Positions 14,952-20,350 of a stretch of DNA of 20,350 nucleotides are shown here, one piece after another. Below the pieces are notes generated by a model. The model saw only the letters and a program-made list of their open reading frames with translations. It searched no databases and had not been told where the DNA came from. This DNA comes from CAYJDG01 sp964368875 (GTDB lineage Bacteria; Pseudomonadota; Alphaproteobacteria; Micavibrionales; Micavibrionaceae), in the NCBI GenBank assembly GCA_964368875.1, contig CAYJDG010000038.1, positions 1 to 20,350 on the forward strand, read 5' to 3'. A program made the translations under genes and the position numbers. Each line of letters opens with the position of its first letter. The stretch's first letter is position 1.

Positions 14952-14964
14952 CGCTGCAACGCAA
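14949..14964. promoter_or_regulatory. Candidate operator: TGCA-centred palindrome upstream of the fatty-acid operon
   Basis: TTGCGCTGCAACGCAA is a 16-nt inverted repeat with a single mismatched pair (C6/A11), centred on TGCA. It ends 17 nt before the -35 of the thiolase promoter candidate and lies about 80 nt upstream of the TIGR02300 start in the other direction. The size and symmetry are typical of TetR- or GntR-type dimer sites. Which regulator binds is unknown. Confidence 0.45.
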
Positions 14965-14981
14965 CATCACAGACGCTCTCT

Positions 14982-15009
14982 TTGAAAACCCATTAACTAA
15001 GTATATGTT
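14982..15009 (+). promoter_or_regulatory. Candidate promoter of the thiolase operon
   Basis: TTGAAA (14982-14987) and TATGTT (15004-15009) are separated by 16 nt, within AT-rich DNA. A start near 15016 would give a leader of about 44 nt carrying a strong AAGGAG ribosome site (15047-15052), 7 nt before the ATG at 15060. Confidence 0.5.
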
Positions 15010-15059
15010 ATTCTTGTAGACTTTCTCGACCTGCAGACCCTCATCCAAGGAGATCTCTG

Positions 15060-16187
15060 ATGCAGACCCCCGTCGTAATTTGCGGTTATAAACGCTCCCC
15101 GTTCCACTTTGCCACCAAAGGGGCGCTGGCCAAGGTGCGGCCTGACGATATGGGGGCCGAAGTGGTCAAGGCGCTGGTCGCCGCGACCGGGATCAATCCG
15201 GCAGATATTGAAGATATGCTGATGGGTTGTGCCTTCCCCGAAGCCGAGCAGGGTTTCAATCTGGCCCGGATCGTAACTAACCTCGCCGGACTGCCCGTTT
15301 CGGTGGCAGGCGCCACGATCAACCGCTTCTGCGGGTCCTCGATGACATCGATCCAGATGGCCGCAGGCTACGCCCAGATGGGGGCAGGTGACGCCTTTAT
15401 CTGCGCCGGGATCGAATCAATGTCGCGTATCCCGATGGGCGGGTTTAATCCGATGCCGAACCCGAAACTCGGTGACGTTTACCCGCAGGCCTATATGGGC
15501 ATGGGCGAGACCGCCGAAAACCTGGCCAAGAAATACAGCATCGACCGCGCCGCTCAGGAAAAATTCTCCTACGAGTCGCATATGAAGGCGGCCAAGGCTG
15601 CCGCAGGTGGCGGCTTCAAGGATGAGATCGTCCCGATTGGCGATGTCGCAACCGACGGCACGATCCGCCCGGACACCACGCTCGAAGGCCTCGCAGGACT
15701 GAAACTGGCCATAGATGAAAAAGGCACCGTCACGGCCGGGACCGCGTCGCCGCTGACCGATGGCGCGGCCGCTGTGCTCGTGACCACCGAAGAATACGCC
15801 AAGAAACACAAGCTGCCGATTCTTGCCCGCATCAAATCCGTTGCGGTTGCAGGCTGCGCGGCAGAGATCATGGGCATCGGCCCGGTTCCCGCGACCCAGA
15901 AAGCGCTCGCGCGCGCGGGTCTGACGCTGAAAGACATCGGCCTGATCGAACTGAACGAAGCCTTTGCGGCGCAGTCACTTTCCGTCATTAAGGAACTTGG
16001 CGCCGATCCGTCGATCATCAATATCGATGGCGGCGCGATTGCCATGGGCCACCCGCTTGGAGCCTCCGGCGCGCGTATCACTGGCAAGCTTGCCAGCCTG
16101 ATGGTCAGAGAGAAGAAAAAATACGGCCTCGCCACGATGTGTATCGGCGGCGGTCAAGGGACTGCGATCGTTCTCGAAAGCGTTTAA
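15060..16187 (+). CDS. Acetyl-CoA acyltransferase (thiolase)
   Basis: 375 residues with a strong ribosome site. The thiolase nucleophile is Cys91 in NRFCGSSMTS; the other active-site pieces are NEAFAAQ, His331 in GGAIAMGHPLGASGARI, and the acid/base Cys361 in MCIGGGQGTA. The protein is slightly short for the family (about 390), mainly in the loop domain. The product cleaves 3-ketoacyl-CoA with CoA to acetyl-CoA and a shortened acyl-CoA; pairing with the hydratase/dehydrogenase gene 18 nt downstream argues for fatty-acid beta-oxidation (FadA role) rather than an acetoacetyl-CoA-forming biosynthetic thiolase, though substrate range cannot be read from sequence. It opens the operon behind the palindrome at 14949-14964. 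Confidence 0.93.
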   Translation: MQTPVVICGYKRSPFHFATKGALAKVRPDDMGAEVVKALVAATGINPADIEDMLMGCAFPEAEQGFNLARIVTNLAGLPVSVAGATINRFCGSSMTSIQMAAGYAQMGAGDAFICAGIESMSRIPMGGFNPMPNPKLGDVYPQAYMGMGETAENLAKKYSIDRAAQEKFSYESHMKAAKAAAGGGFKDEIVPIGDVATDGTIRPDTTLEGLAGLKLAIDEKGTVTAGTASPLTDGAAAVLVTTEEYAKKHKLPILARIKSVAVAGCAAEIMGIGPVPATQKALARAGLTLKDIGLIELNEAFAAQSLSVIKELGADPSIINIDGGAIAMGHPLGASGARITGKLASLMVREKKKYGLATMCIGGGQGTAIVLESV

Positions 16188-16205
16188 GCGAAAGGGCCGC
16201 AGATC

Positions 16206-18575
16206 ATGGCTATCAAAAAAGTTGCTGTTATAGGATCAGGCGTGATGGGCTCAGGCATTGCCGCGCAGGTCGCCAATGCGGGGCTGCCGGTTGTGCTGCT
16301 GGATATCAAGCTGCCGGATAAAGACCTCGCCAAGGCTGCGGTTGAGAAGATGATGAAGGCCGACCCGGCCCCGCTCATGAGCGCACGCAACGCCAAGCTG
16401 ATCACCACCGGAAATCTTGACGATGATCTCGCGCTGCTCGCTGATTGCGACTGGATCGTCGAGGTCGTGCTCGAAGATTTGAAGGTCAAGCATGCGACCT
16501 ATGAGAAGCTGAACAAGCATCGTAAGAAGGGCTCGATCATTTCGTCGAATACGTCATCGATTCCGCTGCAAATGCTGGTTGAGCCGTTTGGCAAGGACTT
16601 CGCGGGCGATTTCCTGATCACGCACTTCTTCAATCCACCGCGCTATATGCGTCTGCTTGAGCTGGTCATCGGCAAAGATACGCGGCCTGACGCGGTTGCG
16701 ACCGTGCGCGAGTTCTGCGATGTGCAACTCGGCAAAGGCGTGGTCGTCTGTCATGACACGCCGGGCTTTATCGCCAACCGCCTCGGTGTCTACTGGCTCA
16801 CCGCCGGCCTCAAGGAAGCGATTGATCAGAATGTGCCGATTGAACTGGCTGATGCGGTTCTCTCTAAACCCGTTGGGATTCCCAAGACGGGCGTGTTCGG
16901 GCTGATGGACCTCGTCGGGATCGATCTGATGCCGCATCTCTCGAAATCCCTTTTGTCGACGCTCGGGCCGGATGATGAATACCGCAAGGTGTATGTCGAT
17001 TATCCGTTCGTGACGGAGATGATCAAGGCAGGGTATACAGGCCGCAAGGGCAAGGGTGGATTCTATCGCCTTGACCCGAATTCCAAGGATAAATCGAAAC
17101 AGACGATGATCCTGAAGGCGGATGGCTACAGTGAGGCCAGCTCGTACCGCAAATCGGAAAAAACATCTTACGATAAAAAAGGCATCAAGGAGGTCGTAAC
17201 CTCGGACGATGCGGGAGGCAAATACGCGTGGGCGGTGATGTCGCAGACGCTCGCCTATTCCGCGTCGCTGGTGCCGGAGATTGCCGATAGCGTTGCTGAT
17301 GTCGATGAAGCGATGCGCCTTGGTTATAACTTCAAAAAAGGCCCGTTCGAGATGATCGATGATCTCGGTCCCGCATGGTTTGCGGCAGAGCTGAAAAAAG
17401 CCGGGAAAAATGTCCCGCCGCTGCTGGAAAAAGTGGGCGCGGGCACGTTCTATAAAGTCGAGAACGGCAAAAAATATTTCTTCGGCACCGATGGCAAGTA
17501 TCATGAGGTCGTGCGTCCTGACGGCGTCTTGCTGCTTGCCGATCTCAAACTCAATTCCAAACCTGTGTTCAAAACAGGATCAGCGGCGCTGTGGGATATC
17601 GGCGACGGCGTGCTGTGCCTCGAATTTACGGGCAAGATGAACGCGCTGGATGATCAGGTCTTTGCGGCGATCGATCAGGCCCTGAAAATCACCGGACCCG
17701 GTAAAGCGTTCAAGGCGCTGGTCGTTTATAACGAAGGCTCGGCGTTTTCCGCCGGGGCCAATCTGGGCCTCGCTCTCTTTGCCGCCAACATTGCAATGTG
17801 GCCGCAGATCGAGGAACTGGTCGCGGGCGGACAGCGCGCGTACAAGAATCTCAAATTCGCCCCCTTCCCGGTTGTATCTGCGCCAAGCGGCCTCGCGCTG
17901 GGTGGCGGCTGTGAAATTCTGCTCGCCTCCGATCATGTGCAGGCGCATGCCGAAACCTATTGCGGCCTCGTCGAGGTCGGTGTCGGCTTTATTCCGGGCT
18001 GGGGCGGGTGCAAGGAAATGCTGCTGCGCTATCTCGCACGTGAACGCGCTGAGTTCGATAAGAAAACCGGTGGCAAGAAACTTTGGTTCTCGCCGAAGAA
18101 CACACCGATGGGCGCGGTCAAACAGGCCTTCCAGACGATTGGCACGGCGACCGTTGCCAAATCAGCCGCCGAAGCCAAAGAGATCGGGTATTTCCGCGAT
18201 ACAGACGGCGTAACCATGAACCGCGACCGCCTGTTGTTCGATGCGAAGAAAAAAGCGCTCGAGCTAGCTGAGAACTACACCGCTCCGTCCCCGGTCGAAG
18301 ATATTCGTCTGCCGGGCCCGTCGGGTAAATTCGCGCTCGATCTCGCGGTTGCCGATCTGCACAAGGCTGGCAAGGCAACGCCGTATGACGTGGTTGTGTC
18401 CTCCGCTCTCGCGCGTGTGCTCTCGGGCGGCGACAAGGGCGACTGGACGGTGCTCCTGAAGGAAGATGATATCCTCAAGCTTGAGCGCGAAGAGTTCATG
18501 AAACTCGCCCGTCAAGCCGGCACAATCGACCGCGTGGCGCATATGCTTGACACGGGCAAGCCACTGCGCAATTAA
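16206..18575 (+). CDS. Bifunctional 3-hydroxyacyl-CoA dehydrogenase / enoyl-CoA hydratase
   Basis: 789 residues in the order dehydrogenase then hydratase, the reverse of E. coli FadB and like FadN-type proteins. The NAD-binding Rossmann motif VIGSGVMGSGIAAQVANAG (8-26) is followed by SSNTSSIP, catalytic His140 in THFFNPPRYMRL and Glu152, and a C-terminal dehydrogenase domain ending near GRKGKGGFYRL. The crotonase domain (about 455-690) has the oxyanion-hole SAGANLGLAL, and Glu570 (GGGCE) and Glu590 (VEVGVGFIPG), spaced 20 residues as in enoyl-CoA hydratase. It hydrates enoyl-CoA and oxidises 3-hydroxyacyl-CoA in beta-oxidation, handing product to the upstream thiolase. An AAAGGG ribosome site lies in the 18-nt spacer. 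Both active sites look intact. Confidence 0.94.
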   Translation: MAIKKVAVIGSGVMGSGIAAQVANAGLPVVLLDIKLPDKDLAKAAVEKMMKADPAPLMSARNAKLITTGNLDDDLALLADCDWIVEVVLEDLKVKHATYEKLNKHRKKGSIISSNTSSIPLQMLVEPFGKDFAGDFLITHFFNPPRYMRLLELVIGKDTRPDAVATVREFCDVQLGKGVVVCHDTPGFIANRLGVYWLTAGLKEAIDQNVPIELADAVLSKPVGIPKTGVFGLMDLVGIDLMPHLSKSLLSTLGPDDEYRKVYVDYPFVTEMIKAGYTGRKGKGGFYRLDPNSKDKSKQTMILKADGYSEASSYRKSEKTSYDKKGIKEVVTSDDAGGKYAWAVMSQTLAYSASLVPEIADSVADVDEAMRLGYNFKKGPFEMIDDLGPAWFAAELKKAGKNVPPLLEKVGAGTFYKVENGKKYFFGTDGKYHEVVRPDGVLLLADLKLNSKPVFKTGSAALWDIGDGVLCLEFTGKMNALDDQVFAAIDQALKITGPGKAFKALVVYNEGSAFSAGANLGLALFAANIAMWPQIEELVAGGQRAYKNLKFAPFPVVSAPSGLALGGGCEILLASDHVQAHAETYCGLVEVGVGFIPGWGGCKEMLLRYLARERAEFDKKTGGKKLWFSPKNTPMGAVKQAFQTIGTATVAKSAAEAKEIGYFRDTDGVTMNRDRLLFDAKKKALELAENYTAPSPVEDIRLPGPSGKFALDLAVADLHKAGKATPYDVVVSSALARVLSGGDKGDWTVLLKEDDILKLEREEFMKLARQAGTIDRVAHMLDTGKPLRN

Positions 18576-18581
18576 AGGTCT

Positions 18582-19418
18582 ATGAGCCTGTTTCTTCGCC
18601 GCGTATCCGGTCGGAAAGCCCTGCCATGGGTGGCGGCGGTGTCGCTGTTTGCCCTTCTGTGCTGGGTCGGGGTTCCATTTCTGCGCGATACGCTTGAGCA
18701 GGCCCGCCTTAAAACTCTTTATAAAGAAATCTCTGCGCTCTGCCTGCAACGTGAGGCAGATGACGGCCGCACCGTGCCCGGACGTTTGCGCCAATGCGTG
18801 CGCGATGCCACCGAGCACAATATCGATGCGGAGTTTTACGCCAACTGGAAGAATCCGGTGCGGATGACGCGCGGGGTGCTGGAGTATCTGCGCGGTACGC
18901 GCCCCGCCAAAATGCATTTCGAATGCTCGACCCGCTCCGGCCTCTTGATCGGGTTGCTGCGGGCGCAGGGGTATCAGGCGCGCGACGTCATCCTGATCAA
19001 GCCCGCGCCGAATTTCCCCGACCATGTCACCGTCGAGGTTTGGGATGCGCAGCGTCAGGCCTGGGAAGTACAGGACCCGACCTATAATATTTATTACCGC
19101 CACAAAGGCACGCGGGCGCATCTCTCGGCTGAGGAAATTCTGGCCGCAGATGTCAACGAGGTCATCCCGTGCCGCGATGAAGATAATTGCGGCTGGAGCC
19201 GGACGACGAAAGAGAATCTGCCGATCAAAACCCTGCGCGATTACTGGGACACGATGGCGAGAAAAGATGCGGATGGCACGTGGCAGATTTATTATGACGC
19301 AGACGGATTCGATCCATATCACACAGTTGATCAGCTAACGTACTGTGAAAAAAGGGAAAAATTCTGCAAAAATCCGCCTTTGAAAGTTATTGAACCCAAA
19401 CCGGCATCGAAACGTTAG
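18582..19418 (+). CDS. Membrane-anchored transglutaminase-like protein
   Basis: 278 residues, starting 6 nt after the dehydrogenase/hydratase stop with AAAGG upstream, so part of the same transcript. A single N-terminal helix (about 13-33) after basic residues predicts an inner-membrane anchor or uncleaved signal, with the rest periplasmic. Residues 110-175 contain a transglutaminase/protease-like layout: Cys115 in HFECSTRSGLLIGLLRAQGY, His148 in DHVTVEVWD, and Asp165 in WEVQDPTYNIYY, with spacing and context typical of the Cys-His-Asp triad of that fold. The C-terminal third has several further cysteines (197, 203, 255, 262) that could form disulphides. The natural substrate is unknown; a peptide-bond or isopeptide role is inference. 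The next gene is a RimK-like ligase. Confidence 0.75.
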   Translation: MSLFLRRVSGRKALPWVAAVSLFALLCWVGVPFLRDTLEQARLKTLYKEISALCLQREADDGRTVPGRLRQCVRDATEHNIDAEFYANWKNPVRMTRGVLEYLRGTRPAKMHFECSTRSGLLIGLLRAQGYQARDVILIKPAPNFPDHVTVEVWDAQRQAWEVQDPTYNIYYRHKGTRAHLSAEEILAADVNEVIPCRDEDNCGWSRTTKENLPIKTLRDYWDTMARKDADGTWQIYYDADGFDPYHTVDQLTYCEKREKFCKNPPLKVIEPKPASKR

Positions 19419-19454
19419 TATCCCGAACATCGGTTCACAATCAGGAGAGCACAC

Positions 19455-20350
19455 ATGAAAATCTGGTATTTGTGGGAAGGTCAGCTGGACGGAGATGTCC
19501 CTGGCAGCTATGAAATGCGCCGCCTGCTTGAGGTGGGCAAACAGCTTGGCCACGACGTGCGCTGCTTTGATCCGAAACAGATCAAAATTATGTGTGGTGA
19601 TACCGAAGACCACGTGAATATTTTCGTTGACGGCCTTGGCCGTGAAAAACCCGATGTCGTGATGGCACGGATGGGGTCGGCCACGACATATCTATGTCAC
19701 GCCGTTCTGCGCCACCTGCTGCGCAATAACGTGACTGTCATCAATCATTCTCAGGCAGTTGAAAATGCGGCGGATAAACTGCGCTGCATGCAGATTCTCG
19801 CCGACAAAAATATCCCCATCCCGCGCACGATGTTTGCACGCTGTCCGGTCGATAGCGAGATGATCACGCAGAAAATCGGCTATCCGGTGATCGTCAAGAC
19901 GCTGAAGGGCACGCAAGGGGGCGGTGTGTTTCTGGCGGAAACCGCTGACAAATTGCGCGATCTCTCGGAAATTCTCGTTCACCAAGGGCTGGATGATGCG
20001 CCTGTCTTGTTTCAGGAATTTATCGCAGTCAGTTCAGGCCGCGATATCCGCGCTTTTGTCGTGGGTGGCAAAGTGCTTGCCTGTATGGAGCGGAAATCCA
20101 CCGATGGCAGTTTTAAATCCAACATCACCCGTGGCGGTGTCGGCCAGCCGGTGACGGTTACGCCTGAGATGGAAAAAATCGCGGTCGAGACGGCACAGGC
20201 GCTCGGGCTTGAAGTGGCCGGGATCGATCTGCTGTATGCCGAGAACGGTTTCAAAATCTGTGAAGCCAACTCGGCACCCGATTTCCGCGGACTGGAAAAA
20301 TATTGCGGCGTGTCGGTGCCGGAGGCGATCTATGACTTCATGGCCGACAA
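19455..20350 (+). CDS. RimK-like ATP-grasp ligase (3' end beyond the window)
   Basis: ATG at 19455 with an AGGAGA ribosome site; 298 residues are visible and the frame is open at the edge. RimK is about 300 residues, so little may be missing. The N-terminal preATP-grasp domain (1-105) leads to ATP-grasp motifs: Lys148 and the glycine-rich loop in VKTLKGTQGGGVFLAE (147-162), Glu188 in LFQEFI, GRDIRAFVVGGKV (195-207), the substrate-side SNITRGGVG (222-230), Asp258 in VAGIDLLY, and metal ligands Glu270 and Asn272 in CEANSAPDF. The family adds amino acids to carboxyl groups (RimK: glutamates to ribosomal protein S6; others make peptide cofactors). E. coli has VNSSPG where this has ANSAPD. Substrate cannot be assigned. 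Confidence 0.92.
   Translation, partial: MKIWYLWEGQLDGDVPGSYEMRRLLEVGKQLGHDVRCFDPKQIKIMCGDTEDHVNIFVDGLGREKPDVVMARMGSATTYLCHAVLRHLLRNNVTVINHSQAVENAADKLRCMQILADKNIPIPRTMFARCPVDSEMITQKIGYPVIVKTLKGTQGGGVFLAETADKLRDLSEILVHQGLDDAPVLFQEFIAVSSGRDIRAFVVGGKVLACMERKSTDGSFKSNITRGGVGQPVTVTPEMEKIAVETAQALGLEVAGIDLLYAENGFKICEANSAPDFRGLEKYCGVSVPEAIYDFMAD

Noticed and set aside
15032..15069. Direct repeat TGCAGACCC at 15032 and 15061
   Set aside because: Nine bases in two copies, one within the coding start; easily due to chance.
16554..17504. 316-codon minus-strand frame inside the dehydrogenase/hydratase gene
   Set aside because: Opposite strand of a gene with intact active-site motifs; composition (His/Arg/Ile-rich) is that of a shadow frame.
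18264..19322. 352-codon minus-strand frame across the 3' end of the hydratase gene and the transglutaminase-like gene
   Set aside because: It crosses the junction of two plus-strand genes with good coding evidence and has no recognisable domain.

Overview
The window reads as chromosomal DNA of an alphaproteobacterium. The evidence is a ChvG/ChvI two-component system with rapZ and ahcY beside it, a TIGR02300 (FYDLN acid) zinc-ribbon protein, a DUF3108 protein, PRC-barrel and PrmA genes, and the succinylase lysine/DAP branch. I cannot name the genus. Coding density is high and intergenic spaces are short. I see no IS element, prophage, CRISPR array, tRNA or rRNA. Two runs of exactly 100 N (5361-5460 and 10509-10608) are scaffold gaps.

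Layout. 1-622 (-): 5' part of ahcY. 731-1262 (+): two small overlapping unknown genes. 1263-4482 (-): chvI-chvG-rapZ, transcribed leftward. 4645-5360 (+): exported PRC-barrel protein running into gap 1. About 5461-7425 (-): dapD-dapE. 7587-8438 (+): exported DUF3108 protein. 8529-11529 (+): glmU-glmS, with gap 2 inside glmS. 11578-12056 (+): VOC/PhnB-like gene broken by a one-base frameshift. 12150-13590 (+): a soluble unknown protein (tentatively SseB-like) coupled to a polytopic membrane protein. 13568-14869 (-): TIGR02300 gene followed by prmA. 15060-18575 (+): thiolase plus 3-hydroxyacyl-CoA dehydrogenase/enoyl-CoA hydratase, a beta-oxidation pair. 18582-19418 (+): membrane-anchored transglutaminase-like protein. 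19455-end (+): RimK-like ATP-grasp ligase, cut by the window edge.

How they fit together. Much of the window feeds or senses the cell envelope. GlmS and GlmU make UDP-GlcNAc. DapD and DapE make the meso-DAP/lysine precursor. ChvG/ChvI is an envelope and acid-stress regulator in relatives. RapZ controls GlcN6P synthesis in enterobacteria. The fatty-acid genes form their own operon, whose tail carries the transglutaminase-like protein and, 36 nt later, the ATP-grasp peptide ligase.

The observations most worth a second look are: the transglutaminase-like/ATP-grasp pair; the absence of hprK/EIIA/HPr genes from the chvG-ahcY neighbourhood, where related bacteria carry them; a Walker A Lys-to-Met change in RapZ; a near-perfect palindrome upstream of the thiolase promoter; and the uncharacterised gene pair at 12150-13590.
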